DNA from: an uncultured Spirochaetales bacterium
GTDB taxonomy: Bacteria > Spirochaetota > Spirochaetia > Sphaerochaetales > Sphaerochaetaceae
NCBI GenBank assembly: GCA_934247875.1
Contig: CAKQJZ010000023.1
Location: forward strand, 1 to 26,193
DNA: 26,193 bases
Reading direction: 5' to 3'
Program-made: the position numbers and the translations under genes
Notes under the pieces: generated by a model
Databases searched by the model: none
Told to the model about the DNA's origin: nothing
The model's input: only the letters and a program-made list of their open reading frames with translations
In this document: one piece after another, positions 6,339 to 14,574 of the stretch
Position numbering within the stretch: the stretch's first letter is position 1
How the letters are laid out: each line of letters starts with the position of its first letter

Positions 6339-6590
6339 TTATCTATTTCTCTTCTTTGTACCATTCATCTTTATGTAGTCTAGAGATTTCTCGAATTCCT
6401 TAACGAATTCTCCTAAATCTTCCTGGTAAACAATGATTGACTGTCTTAAGAATCTTCCTTCAACTTCTGTTGGTCTTGATTCAACTACATTGAGATATAA
6501 ATCTCCAAAGACATTTTCTTTAACATTAAAGAAATAAGTCCTATCATTCTTAATTAGTTTAGATGAAAAAACTTCTCCGCGCTCTCCCAT
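6339..6590 (-). CDS. bpuR: PUR-domain (DUF3276) nucleic-acid-binding protein, BpuR-like
   Basis: The 83-aa product, starting MGERGEVFSSKL and containing YFFNVKEN..GDLYLNVVESR and RQSIIVYQEDL, matches the bacterial PUR-alpha-like family, whose Borrelia member BpuR binds DNA and RNA and represses its own translation. I chose ATG 6590 because GGAGGG lies 8 nt upstream and the family begins at MGERGE. A longer frame to 6689 would run through the -35 box of the tRNA-Gly promoter. The tail KKRNR is basic. In Borrelia, as I recall, bpuR, rnhB and the P115/SMC gene are adjacent; here they are separated only by tRNA-Gly and a DUF362 gene. The ribosome-binding site is embedded in the palindrome AGGGCCCT. 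Confidence 0.92.
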   Translation of the reverse strand: MGERGEVFSSKLIKNDRTYFFNVKENVFGDLYLNVVESRPTEVEGRFLRQSIIVYQEDLGEFVKEFEKSLDYIKMNGTKKRNR

Positions 6591-6682
6591 AGTAAGGGCC
6601 CTCCGATAAAAATAATTATGTGCATACATTAATTCATTTAATGCGATGTTTTCAAGCTCTGAATTTATTATTATGAAAGCTA

Positions 6683-6712
6683 TTGACATCTTTTTGCCAT
6701 TTACTCTAAAAT
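6683..6712 (+). promoter_or_regulatory. Strong predicted promoter of tRNA-Gly
   Basis: TTGACA (6683-6688, perfect -35), 18-nt spacer and TAAAAT (6707-6712) place transcription start about 5 nt before the tRNA. This is the clearest vegetative promoter in the window and supports a sigma70-type consensus in this organism. Confidence 0.8.
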
Positions 6713-6723
6713 GCTCATTGTTC

Positions 6724-6795
<72 letters not shown>

Positions 6796-6797
6796 TA

Positions 6798-6823
6798 AGA
6801 GCCTGAAAAGGCTCTATTTTTTT
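6798..6823 (+). terminator. Terminator of tRNA-Gly
   Basis: AGAGCC-TGAAAA-GGCTCT is followed by A and seven T. The downstream arm contains the stop codon of the convergent DUF362 gene, so the two units share this sequence at their 3' ends. Confidence 0.9.
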
Positions 6824-7917
6824 GCACTTTTCACTTCAATAGCATCAACAGGGCACATCTCATGACAGCAATAGCACCTGATACACTTATCCTCATCAAG
6901 CTCTATATGGTCCTGATCCAGCTTAAGCGCATGAGCAGGGCAGATCTCAATGCAACGCTTGCACTTTACGCAGCGCTCTTTTATGAATATTGGATGTGGT
7001 CTATTCTGTGCTTTCTTTCTATCTCTGCTTCTTGTGAAGAATGGAAGGATAAGCGCTTTGAATAAGCCTTCTTTGCGCTTCACATCAATTCTTCTGTAAT
7101 CTTTTATAACAAGCTCATCTGGATTCAGCATTGGATACTCAGGCTCATTATCTGTAAGTCCTGCTTTGATTCCAGCATTTATAATCGGGATATCTTTATA
7201 GTTATAGCCCATGATCTCGCTTTGAGCTCTGTCAACTAAAAAGCTATCTTTAGAGCCAAGAAGAAGGCCAACATAGCGCAGCGTGCCATTGGCTGGGCCT
7301 GGGCCTTCCATATCTATGATTCCATCCATTAGCGCATAGTCGACTCTGCACTCTTTGTAGACTTTGCAAATGAATGCTGCAAATGCTTCGCGAGATGGAT
7401 ATTTTATATGGCATGGGCTTTTATTGAGCCCAGGAAGTGTGCCAAACATATTCTTTACAGCACCTGTTGAGTACATCAGCTGGTGTGTCTTGAATTTTGG
7501 AAGAGAAATGACAACATCCACTTCATCAAGCACACGAGCCATAATGACTGTTGTAGATTTATCTAGCATATGTGCTCTAGGATTATCTGCGAAGTTCACC
7601 CATTCAGCGCCGCTGTTCTCTGCAATATCATAGATGCCGCAGTTCTTTCCGTGGAATGTATCAAAATGGAGTCCAGGAGAGTCTCCAACAAGCACTCTCT
7701 TAGCGCCTCTTTCTTTGACTAGCTCTATTACAGCTTCAACAATTACAGGGTGTGTTGTGATTCCAGCCTCTGGCTTTGCGTCCGATAAGATATTAGGCTT
7801 TAAAAGCACTACTTTATTCATGACATCTGGAAAATCACTATTCTCTATTATTTTCTCTATCGAGGCTTTAACTTCCTCTTTCTCATACTTTGAGCATTTG
7901 TTTATAGCAACTCTCAT
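6814..7917 (-). CDS. DUF362 domain protein with C-terminal 2x[4Fe-4S] ferredoxin domain
   Basis: A 367-aa cytosolic protein. Residues 1 to about 300 form a DUF362 domain (VVLLKPNIL, GITTHPVIVEAVIELV, VLVGDSPG, ISLPKFKTHQ, GAVKNMFGTLPG). The C-terminus carries two CxxCxxCxxxCP cluster motifs (Cys316/319/322/326 and Cys345/348/351/355), enough for two [4Fe-4S] centres. The family is widespread in anaerobes, but its substrate is unknown, so only an electron-transfer or cluster-dependent role can be inferred. Its ATG overlaps the rnhB stop by 1 nt (TGATG), making an rnhB-DUF362 transcript likely. A basic linker (RSRDRKKAQNR) joins the domains. The stop lies in the tRNA-Gly terminator stem. Confidence 0.92.
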   Translation of the reverse strand: MRVAINKCSKYEKEEVKASIEKIIENSDFPDVMNKVVLLKPNILSDAKPEAGITTHPVIVEAVIELVKERGAKRVLVGDSPGLHFDTFHGKNCGIYDIAENSGAEWVNFADNPRAHMLDKSTTVIMARVLDEVDVVISLPKFKTHQLMYSTGAVKNMFGTLPGLNKSPCHIKYPSREAFAAFICKVYKECRVDYALMDGIIDMEGPGPANGTLRYVGLLLGSKDSFLVDRAQSEIMGYNYKDIPIINAGIKAGLTDNEPEYPMLNPDELVIKDYRRIDVKRKEGLFKALILPFFTRSRDRKKAQNRPHPIFIKERCVKCKRCIEICPAHALKLDQDHIELDEDKCIRCYCCHEMCPVDAIEVKSAKK

Positions 7918-8543
7918 CAGAATAAAAGATTCTCCTTCTCTTGTTGTTTATCCTTATATTGCTTGAATGAAAGTCTTGAAATAGGGGAGATGCCATATTT
8001 CAATATAGCTTCATAGTGAGCTTTAGTAGGATAGCCTTTATGCTTCTTGTAGCCATACTCTGGCCACTTTTTATCACAAAGCTCCATTATTCTATCACGC
8101 TCAACCTTAGCTAGGATACTGGCAGCCATAATCTCTGGAACTTTGCCATCTCCTTTGACTATAGCTTCTGTCTTGCAGTCAACTGGTGGGATTTTATTCC
8201 CATCGACTAAGAAGAGATCTATGTGGTTATTCTCTTTCAGCTTCTCATAGCACTTCGCCATTGCCTCTAGCGATGCATTTAGGATGTTGACTTTGTCTAT
8301 CTCTTTATGTGAAACAGAAGTAATAGCATAAGCAATTGCTTTTTCCTTGATTATTGCTTCTGCTATTTCTCTTTCTTTCTCAGTAAGCGCTTTAGAGTCT
8401 CCTAAAACAGAGAGAGGGAAGTCTTCAGGGAGTATTACAGCTGCAGCTACTACTGGCCCTGCAAGGGGGCCTCGCCCTGCCTCGTCTGCTCCTGCGACTA
8501 TGAGTTTTTCTTCATCTTCGAACTTGAATAAGTATTCTTCCAT
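7917..8543 (-). CDS. rnhB: Ribonuclease HII
   Basis: RNase HII cuts the RNA strand of RNA-DNA hybrids and removes single ribonucleotides from DNA. The 208-aa product is of normal size and keeps the four catalytic acids: Asp20-Glu21 in GADEAGRGPLAGPV, Asp114 in LVDGNK, and Asp150 in AKVERD. The C-terminal HKGYPTKAHYEAI segment is also typical. It is divergent from smc across 53 bp and overlaps the downstream DUF362 gene by 1 nt. No clear Shine-Dalgarno precedes the ATG; an ATG here gives the usual N-terminal length. Its position next to smc and near bpuR matches the order I recall from Borrelia. Confidence 0.97.
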   Translation of the reverse strand: MEEYLFKFEDEEKLIVAGADEAGRGPLAGPVVAAAVILPEDFPLSVLGDSKALTEKEREIAEAIIKEKAIAYAITSVSHKEIDKVNILNASLEAMAKCYEKLKENNHIDLFLVDGNKIPPVDCKTEAIVKGDGKVPEIMAASILAKVERDRIMELCDKKWPEYGYKKHKGYPTKAHYEAILKYGISPISRLSFKQYKDKQQEKENLLF

Positions 8544-8561
8544 AACTTATTTCAAATGATA

Positions 8562-8567
8562 TATAAT
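8562..8567 (+). promoter_or_regulatory. Predicted -10 box of the smc promoter
   Basis: A perfect TATAAT lies 30 nt before the smc start, giving a leader of about 22 nt that contains the AAGGAG ribosome-binding site (8585-8590). No good -35 hexamer is seen at 16-18 nt. Confidence 0.5.
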
Positions 8568-8596
8568 TTACAAGGTTTAATATCAAGGAGTAGAGT

Positions 8597-11371
8597 TTGT
8601 TTTTAAAATCATTGGAGATAAATGGCTTCAAGAGCTTTCCAGATAGAACGCATATAGATTTCTCAGATGGAATTACTTCGCTTCTGGGTCCTAATGGCTG
8701 CGGAAAGTCAAATATAGTTGATTCTATCAAGTGGGTACTTGGAGAGCAGAGTACTAAGACGCTGAGAGCAGGGAAGATGGAAGATGTCATCTTCAATGGT
8801 ACAGATACCAGAAAGCCTCTTAATATGGCTGAAGTTACTCTAACTATCGATAATGAGAATAGAAACCTACCAACTGATATTCCCGAAGTTGTGATCAGGC
8901 GCCGCATATATAGAGATGGCGGCAGTGAGTATTACATCAACGGCACTAAGTGTCTTTTGAAGAATATAAGAGAGCTATTCATGGACACTGGTGTTGGCAA
9001 ATCTGCTTATTCAATTCTTGAACAAGGAAAGATTGACCAGATTCTTTCCAATAAGCCAGAAGACAGAAGATATATCTTTGAAGAAGCTGCTGGCATTTCA
9101 CGCTATAAAGCTAAGTGCAATGAAGCTCAGCAGAGGATTCTGCACTCTGAAGAGCATATTGCATCTCTTTTAGTTACAGTTAACGAAGTAAAGCGTACTT
9201 ATGATAGAACTAAAGGCCAGGCAATGAAGGCTAGGGAGTGGAAGGAGCTCAAAGACAGAGCTTTCGAGCTTGATGTCAATATGCGCCTTGTAAGGCTTGA
9301 TACGCTTCTGAAGCTCAAAGACGACAGAATCAGAAGACGAGATGAAGCTAAAGTAACTGAAGAGAATCTTTCTAAACAGCTTGGCTCATTCGATGAAGAT
9401 ATCTCATCTTCATCTGAAGAATTGAATCAATTCAGAGAAGAATTCAGAAAGATCGAGATTGAGATTTCAAAGAATGAGACATCTATTGTTGGCATCGACA
9501 AAGAGATAGCTATCTATGAAGAGAACTACAGAGCTTATCTTGAGACTCTTAAAGATGGAGAAGCTAAGTGCAAATCTATACGCGATGAGATTGAGCGCTA
9601 TAAAGAAGAGAGAGCTGAAACTGAAGAAGCTATCGGAGAGAAGGAAGATTACTTAGAAGATAAAGAGAAATCATTGAGAAATGCAGAGCTTCTGCTTTCA
9701 GAGACTCGTGATGATATCTCATCACTCAACAAGACTATCTCAAGCGCTGAAGAGCGCAATAGCGAGATTGATGTTGAGCTGATGAATCTCTCTTTAGAGC
9801 TTAAGAATGTCATTGAGAGTCTTATTAGGGAAGTTGATGAGAAGAGCAGCAGTGACTATACAGATGAGAGACTCAAAGGCGCTGAGAAGAAACTCAGAGC
9901 TATGCTATATGCAATCAAGACAAAACTTGACAACAAAGAGAACCTCTCTGTTATCAAAAGCGATGTAGACAAAGCTGAAGAGCTCTTTGATGAGTATATA
10001 GACTCTATTCCTCCTATTGTCGATCTCATTCTCTCTCCAGAAGGTCTGATAAACAAAAAGAGAGTTATTGAAGAGAAAGAGAATAAGCTGAGAAGTGAGA
10101 GCGACAAGAACAAAGAAGCGATTAAAAACGCAAAGAGCGAACGTGATAAAAAAGAGGAAGACGTACAGATTCTTCAGACTACTATCACATCTATGAAAGA
10201 GAACATTAGTGCGCTTAAAGCTGTAATTGAAGGATATAAAGATAACTTAGCAAGATTCTCAAGAACCATATCTGAACGTGAGCTTGATCTTGATGATGAA
10301 GAGACTAAAGCAGAGATAGCAAGAAGCAAAGTCAAAGATATAAACGAAAAGCTCAGAGATAAAGACAGTGAGAAAAGCGAGCTTGAAGCTAATCTCAAAG
10401 ATTTAAAAGAAGAACATGGAAAGCTCTATGAAGAGCTTGCGCTTCAGAATGAGCGCCTCTCAAACAAAAGACGCGAGAAAGAGAGGATTCAAGAAGAGAT
10501 AAGAAGTGCGCAGAATACTTTCCAAAGTGAGAATATGTACCTTGAGAATACAGATAATATGATCAAGGAGCTTCTCACATCATTCTTTGAGCAATACGCA
10601 AGAAACCTCTTAGAGTTCCAGGATAGAATCAAAGAAGGGCTTCCTGATGAGATGCTTATTAAGAATGAGCTTGATGAAGTAAATAAATCGATACAGAGAC
10701 TTGGAAATATAAACCATTTGGCAAGTGATGAGTTTGAGCAAGCTGAAGAGCAATACAGATTCTACTCAAGGCAGCTTGAAGACTATAACAAAGCCAAGAG
10801 TGATATGGAAAGCGTATTGAAGGAAATCCAAGATAAATCATCTGAGCTCTTTTTGAAAAGCTATAAAGAGATCAGCGACAACTTCCAGGCAATGTTCAAG
10901 CGCTTATTTGGCGGCGGCAGAGCAGAGCTAAGGCTTGTTGACCCAGATGATGTTCTGAACACTGGTATTGAAATACTTGCACAGCCACCTGGAAAGAGCA
11001 TGGCAACGCTATCTCTTCTCTCTGGCGGAGAGCGAAGCATGACTGCTGTTGCGCTATTGTTTGCAACATATCAAGTTAAGCCATCACCATTCTGTATTCT
11101 TGATGAGATTGATGCGGCACTGGACGATAGAAACATCGGCTTCTTCCTCGATGTACTCAAAGAGTTCGGAGAGTCTAGCCAGTTCATAATCATCACACAT
11201 AATAAGCATACTGTAACTGGTGGAAACGCAATGCTTGGCGTATCACAGCAAGAGGCTGGCGTATCTACTGCTGTTGCTTATAGAATCGGAAATGTCAAAG
11301 GCGAGCCAGTAATCATGAACGAAAGCGAAGAAGAAGTTGACTTTGACGATGAAGGTCGCATCAAGAAGTAG
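8597..11371 (+). CDS. smc: Short SMC chromosome segregation ATPase (P115-like)
   Basis: SMC proteins form the ATP-driven core of bacterial condensin. The TTG start has AAGGAG 6 nt upstream and gives the canonical MFLKSLEINGFKSF. The head is complete: Walker A GPNGCGKSN (31-39), a Q-loop region with LGEQS, signature LSGGE (808-812), Walker B CILDEIDAALDD (833-844) and a switch His in IITHNKHT. Charged coiled coils run from about 170 to 400 and 490 to 700. At 924 aa it is much shorter than the usual 1150-1200. The 405-492 centre, where the hinge should be, has no glycine-rich SMC hinge motif. Borrelia P115 is also short, so this may be a spirochaete trait. It is not SbcC or RecN by its head motifs. 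The C-terminal tail is acidic. Neither scpA nor scpB is in the window. Confidence 0.95.
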   Translation: MFLKSLEINGFKSFPDRTHIDFSDGITSLLGPNGCGKSNIVDSIKWVLGEQSTKTLRAGKMEDVIFNGTDTRKPLNMAEVTLTIDNENRNLPTDIPEVVIRRRIYRDGGSEYYINGTKCLLKNIRELFMDTGVGKSAYSILEQGKIDQILSNKPEDRRYIFEEAAGISRYKAKCNEAQQRILHSEEHIASLLVTVNEVKRTYDRTKGQAMKAREWKELKDRAFELDVNMRLVRLDTLLKLKDDRIRRRDEAKVTEENLSKQLGSFDEDISSSSEELNQFREEFRKIEIEISKNETSIVGIDKEIAIYEENYRAYLETLKDGEAKCKSIRDEIERYKEERAETEEAIGEKEDYLEDKEKSLRNAELLLSETRDDISSLNKTISSAEERNSEIDVELMNLSLELKNVIESLIREVDEKSSSDYTDERLKGAEKKLRAMLYAIKTKLDNKENLSVIKSDVDKAEELFDEYIDSIPPIVDLILSPEGLINKKRVIEEKENKLRSESDKNKEAIKNAKSERDKKEEDVQILQTTITSMKENISALKAVIEGYKDNLARFSRTISERELDLDDEETKAEIARSKVKDINEKLRDKDSEKSELEANLKDLKEEHGKLYEELALQNERLSNKRREKERIQEEIRSAQNTFQSENMYLENTDNMIKELLTSFFEQYARNLLEFQDRIKEGLPDEMLIKNELDEVNKSIQRLGNINHLASDEFEQAEEQYRFYSRQLEDYNKAKSDMESVLKEIQDKSSELFLKSYKEISDNFQAMFKRLFGGGRAELRLVDPDDVLNTGIEILAQPPGKSMATLSLLSGGERSMTAVALLFATYQVKPSPFCILDEIDAALDDRNIGFFLDVLKEFGESSQFIIITHNKHTVTGGNAMLGVSQQEAGVSTAVAYRIGNVKGEPVIMNESEEEVDFDDEGRIKK

Positions 11372-11381
11372 TCGTATCTCA

Positions 11382-11410
11382 TTGACGAGATAACATCTTT
11401 CTTGTATAAG
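11382..11410 (+). promoter_or_regulatory. Predicted promoter of the ffh operon
   Basis: TTGACG (11382-11387), 17-nt spacer and TATAAG (11405-11410) lie in the 73-nt gap after smc, each one base off consensus. A 6-bp hairpin (TATCTC/GAGATA, 11375-11392) overlaps the -35 box and may weakly end smc transcription; it has no T run. Confidence 0.55.
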
Positions 11411-11444
11411 AATAATGTTGTCTTTATGACATTTGGAAGTATAG

Positions 11445-12782
11445 ATGTTCGATAGTATTAGTAATAAATTTTCAAATATAATGAAAAGCCTCTCTGGCAA
11501 GGGCAAGATAAGCGAAAAGAATATCAGAGATGCTGTTGAAGAAATTAAGGAAGCTCTGCTTGATGCAGATGTAAATCTGCGTGTTGTAAGACGCTTTGTT
11601 AATTCTACAATGGAAGAGGCTCTCGGTGAGAAAGTCCTATCAAGCGTAAACCCTGGTCAGCAGTTTACTAAGATTGTCTATGACAAGATGGTAGCTCTTC
11701 TTGGAGGAAATGAAGAAGAGAACAAGCTTCATCTCAAAGGCAAAGATACTACTTCGATCATTTTAATGATGGGTCTTCAGGGTTCAGGTAAGACAACTGC
11801 ATCTCATAAGCTTGCTTATAAGCTCAAGAAAGAGGGCAGAAGCATCATGCTCGTTGCAGCTGACCTTGTTCGTCCTGCTGCTATTACTCAGCTCCAGGTA
11901 CTTGGAGAGAAAGTAGGTGTTCCTGTTTTCTGGGTTCCAGGAGAGAAGAACCCTGTTAAAGTTGCTGAAGCTGCTGTAAGCAAAGCACGTCATGACTTAA
12001 TTGATACAGTTATCATCGATACATCTGGCAGAATGCATCTTGATGAGACACTTATGAAGGAGATTCAGGATATAGCGAAAGCTGTTAAGCCTGATGAGAC
12101 TTTATTCGTCGCAGATGCAATGACTGGCCAGAGTGCTGTAGATATCGCAAAAGAATTCGAAGAGAAAGTTGGAATCTCTGGCGTAATTCTCACTAAGTTC
12201 GATTCAGATACCAGAGGCGGTGCTGCGCTTTCACTTAGAAGTGTTGTTGGCAAGCCTATCAAGTTCATCGGAACTGGCGAGAAGATGGAGGATCTTGATC
12301 CATTCTATCCAGAACGCATAGCTTCTCGTATTCTTGGAATGGGTGATGTTGTTTCCTTTGTAGAGAAAGCTCAGGAGCAATATGACCAAAAAGAGGCTGA
12401 AAAGCTTCAGAAGAAGATTGAGAAGAACACATTCGACCTTCAGGATTATCTTGATCAGCTTGATAAAGTCACTAACATGGGATCTACAGAGAAGCTCTTA
12501 GAGATGATTCCTGGTGCTAAAGGCAATATCAGCGAAGATGATATCGATAAAGATGAGATCAAGCGTGAGAAAGCAATAATCCACTCAATGACTAAGTTTG
12601 AGAGAAGCAACTATAGAATCATAGGACCTTCAAGACGCAAACGCATTGCGAAGGGCAGTGGTACAAGCGTTGCAGATGTCAACAGACTCATCAAGAAATT
12701 TGAAAAGAGCAAGCTGATGATGAAGAAGCTTGCAACAAATAAGAAATTACAAGCTGCAGTTATGAAACAATTAGGAATGTAG
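11445..12782 (+). CDS. ffh: Signal recognition particle protein Ffh (SRP54)
   Basis: Ffh binds signal sequences of nascent membrane and exported proteins and, with SRP RNA and FtsY, targets ribosomes to the membrane. The 445-aa product has the N domain (1 to about 95), a GTPase G domain with P-loop GLQGSGKTT (110-118), DTSGRMH, and TKFDSDTRGGAALS, and a methionine-rich M domain (about 300-445) with the RNA-binding MTKFERSNYRIIGPSRRKRIAKGSG. GGAAG lies 5 nt before the ATG. It heads a compact operon with rpsP, khpA, rimM, trmD and rplS, a widely conserved grouping. TsaD-type or SRP RNA genes are not nearby. Confidence 0.98.
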   Translation: MFDSISNKFSNIMKSLSGKGKISEKNIRDAVEEIKEALLDADVNLRVVRRFVNSTMEEALGEKVLSSVNPGQQFTKIVYDKMVALLGGNEEENKLHLKGKDTTSIILMMGLQGSGKTTASHKLAYKLKKEGRSIMLVAADLVRPAAITQLQVLGEKVGVPVFWVPGEKNPVKVAEAAVSKARHDLIDTVIIDTSGRMHLDETLMKEIQDIAKAVKPDETLFVADAMTGQSAVDIAKEFEEKVGISGVILTKFDSDTRGGAALSLRSVVGKPIKFIGTGEKMEDLDPFYPERIASRILGMGDVVSFVEKAQEQYDQKEAEKLQKKIEKNTFDLQDYLDQLDKVTNMGSTEKLLEMIPGAKGNISEDDIDKDEIKREKAIIHSMTKFERSNYRIIGPSRRKRIAKGSGTSVADVNRLIKKFEKSKLMMKKLATNKKLQAAVMKQLGM

Positions 12783-12809
12783 CTTTCATGTAGTATAAGG
12801 AGAAGAACC

Positions 12810-13070
12810 GTGAGCACAACAATGAGACTTAAAAGACTCGGAACAAAGAAGAGACCTTATTATCGTCTAGTTATCCAGGACAACAGAGTTGCAACTAACT
12901 CTAAGGTAATTGACGAAGTTGGAACTTATCGCCCAGTAGAGAAAGACAACCAGGTAACACTTGATGAAGCTAAGGTAAAGAGCTGGATTGGCAAGGGAGT
13001 TCAGGTATCCCCATCTGTTAAGAATATTCTCAATTCTAAGGGAATTACTCTTGATCGCACTCAGGCATAA
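12810..13070 (+). CDS. rpsP: 30S ribosomal protein S16
   Basis: The 86-aa protein starts STTMRLKRLGTKKRPYYRLV and contains the family signature around NSKVIDEVGTYRP. S16 stabilises the 16S rRNA 5' domain in early 30S assembly. The GTG start is supported by AAGGAG at 12797-12802 with 7-nt spacing. Most S16 proteins begin at the equivalent of Met5, so three or four extra N-terminal residues are likely real, given the ribosome-binding site. It lies 27 nt after ffh, and a 5-bp hairpin with the stop codon in its loop (13063-13075) leads into the khpA ribosome-binding site. Confidence 0.98.
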   Translation: MSTTMRLKRLGTKKRPYYRLVIQDNRVATNSKVIDEVGTYRPVEKDNQVTLDEAKVKSWIGKGVQVSPSVKNILNSKGITLDRTQA

Positions 13071-13089
13071 TGCCTAAAGGAGCGATAAG

Positions 13090-13323
13090 ATGGAGAAGGA
13101 ACTAGTGGAATTTATGGTCAAGAGCCTAGTCGATAGACCAGATGAGGTGACTGTAAATGTAGTTGAAGGCGAGAAATCAAAAGTCCTTGAGCTACATGTC
13201 GCTGAAGAAGATATCGGAAAGGTTATTGGCAAGCAGGGCCGCATTGCAAAAGCAATCAGAACTATTCTATCTGCTTCTGCAACTAAAGGTGGCAAGCGTG
13301 CCGTTTTGGAGATTCTTGACTGA
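13090..13323 (+). CDS. khpA: KH-domain RNA-binding protein KhpA
   Basis: KhpA is a small single-KH RNA-binding protein; in other bacteria it dimerises with KhpB and affects many RNAs. The 77-aa product has the KH core with the GxxG loop in IGKVIGKQGRIAKAIR (about 43-58), the usual VVEGEKSKVLELHV strand before it, and a short basic end (KGGKRAVLEI). AAAGGAG stands 7 nt before the ATG. Its stop overlaps the rimM start by 1 nt (TGATG). The position between rpsP and rimM is the standard one for this gene. Confidence 0.95.
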   Translation: MEKELVEFMVKSLVDRPDEVTVNVVEGEKSKVLELHVAEEDIGKVIGKQGRIAKAIRTILSASATKGGKRAVLEILD

Positions 13324-13838
13324 TGGAAGCAAAGCTCCTCTCAACAGCTAAAATAGGCAAGACCCATGGAGTTGACGGCTTTTTGAATATCTATTCTCTC
13401 TCTGGAGAATATAAGCACATCAAAAAGCTTAAAAGCTGCATCGTAGCATTCTCTGATGGATCTGAGAAGAGCCTTGAAATACTTGAATGTAGGGCACATG
13501 GAGATCATGTGCTCTTGCTCTTTAAGGATTACGAGGCCCCTGAAAAAGCTAAAAGATTAACAGGTGGAATAATGAAGATTACTCGCTCTGAAGCTCCTAA
13601 GCTTGAAAAAGGCGAGTTCTATGTTGCTGATTTATTCGGATGCCGCGTCATCGATAAAGAAGGTAATGAGCTAGGCACTGTGAAGTCTGTCTTTGAAGGA
13701 CCTCAGGCATTGATGCTTGAAGTTGTAAAGAAAGCAGACGGCAAGAGCTACATTATTCCAAACCTACCTGTTTATATAGAGAATAAGAACATAGAAGAGG
13801 GTTACATTACTCTATCTATGCTTGAACTCCTCACTTGA
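13323..13838 (+). CDS. rimM: 16S rRNA processing protein RimM
   Basis: RimM binds the 30S head region and S19 and helps 16S rRNA maturation. The 171-aa protein has the N-terminal beta-barrel (LSTAKIGKTHGVDGFLNIY), a linker, and the PRC-barrel-like C domain (FYVADLFGCRVIDKEGNELG, PNLPVYIENKNIEEGYI). Normal length. The ATG overlaps the khpA stop, so translation is probably coupled; no separate Shine-Dalgarno is evident beyond the end of khpA. The stop TGA lies one base before the trmD ATG. Confidence 0.95.
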   Translation: MEAKLLSTAKIGKTHGVDGFLNIYSLSGEYKHIKKLKSCIVAFSDGSEKSLEILECRAHGDHVLLLFKDYEAPEKAKRLTGGIMKITRSEAPKLEKGEFYVADLFGCRVIDKEGNELGTVKSVFEGPQALMLEVVKKADGKSYIIPNLPVYIENKNIEEGYITLSMLELLT

Positions 13839-13839
13839 T

Positions 13840-14574
13840 ATGAAAATCACAATACTCACACTCTTTCCAGAGATGGTAAGACCCTTTTTCACATCTTCAA
13901 TCATGAAGAGAGCAGTAGAGAAGGGGATAGTATCTTATGAGATCATAAACTTCAGAGATTTTGCGACTGGTGTCCATATGAAAGCAGATGACATTCCATA
14001 TGGCGGAGGCGCTGGCATGGTAATAATGCCAGAACCACTTGGCAAAGCACTTGAGAGCATTGACGCTAAGAATAAGCGTGTCGTCTTTCCGACTCCATCT
14101 GGAAGAGTATTTACTGAGCGCTACGCTGAAGAGCTCTCAAAAGAGGATGAGCTTGTATTCATCTGTGGTCACTATGAGGGAATTGACCAAAGAATAATTG
14201 ATGAATATGTAGACGATGAAATCTCTATTGGAGACTATGTTCTCTCAAGTGGTGAGACTAGTACAATAGTTATAGTTGATGCGCTTTTCAGGCTTATTGA
14301 AGGTGTTATTACAGAAGATAGCTTAGACGAAGAGAGTTTTACAGATAATCTTCTTGAATATCCTCAATATACAAGGCCTTTAAGGTATTGCAACGAAATT
14401 GTCCCTAGTGTATTATTATCAGGTCATCACGATAACATTGCTAATTATCGCTATGGCAAGCGGCTGGAAAAAACACTGCTCAACCGGCCGGATCTGCTCT
14501 CTCATGCCCCTCTCAGCATTAAAGAGCGAAAACAACTTTTAAAATTACTGATTGATAAAGAGGTATTTTCGTAA
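13840..14574 (+). CDS. trmD: tRNA (guanine-N1)-methyltransferase TrmD
   Basis: TrmD methylates N1 of G37 in tRNAs reading CUN, CCN and CGG codons, which prevents +1 frameshifting. I chose ATG 13840 (244 aa) since it gives MKITILTLFPEMV, the conserved start, and lies 1 nt after the rimM stop; an in-frame TTG at 13822 is inside rimM and would add six unlike residues. The SPOUT trefoil-knot signatures are present: PYGGGAGMVIMPEP (53-66), FPTPSGR, CGHYEGIDQR (109-118), SIGDYVLSSGE (129-139) and YTRP. One glycine of the usual DYVLSGGELPA loop is Ser and the following LPA reads TST, so the cofactor loop varies slightly. It overlaps rplS by 1 nt. Confidence 0.97.
   Translation: MKITILTLFPEMVRPFFTSSIMKRAVEKGIVSYEIINFRDFATGVHMKADDIPYGGGAGMVIMPEPLGKALESIDAKNKRVVFPTPSGRVFTERYAEELSKEDELVFICGHYEGIDQRIIDEYVDDEISIGDYVLSSGETSTIVIVDALFRLIEGVITEDSLDEESFTDNLLEYPQYTRPLRYCNEIVPSVLLSGHHDNIANYRYGKRLEKTLLNRPDLLSHAPLSIKERKQLLKLLIDKEVFS

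Noticed and set aside
6591..6689. 33-residue N-terminal extension of the BpuR-like protein
   Set aside because: The family starts at MGERGE, GGAGGG is placed for ATG 6590, and the extension overlaps the tRNA-Gly -35 box.
11375..11392. Hairpin after smc as a true terminator
   Set aside because: It has only six base pairs, no T run, and overlaps the predicted ffh -35 box.
13822..13839. TTG start for trmD inside rimM
   Set aside because: TrmD proteins begin MKIxxLTLFPEM; the ATG at 13840 gives exactly this.
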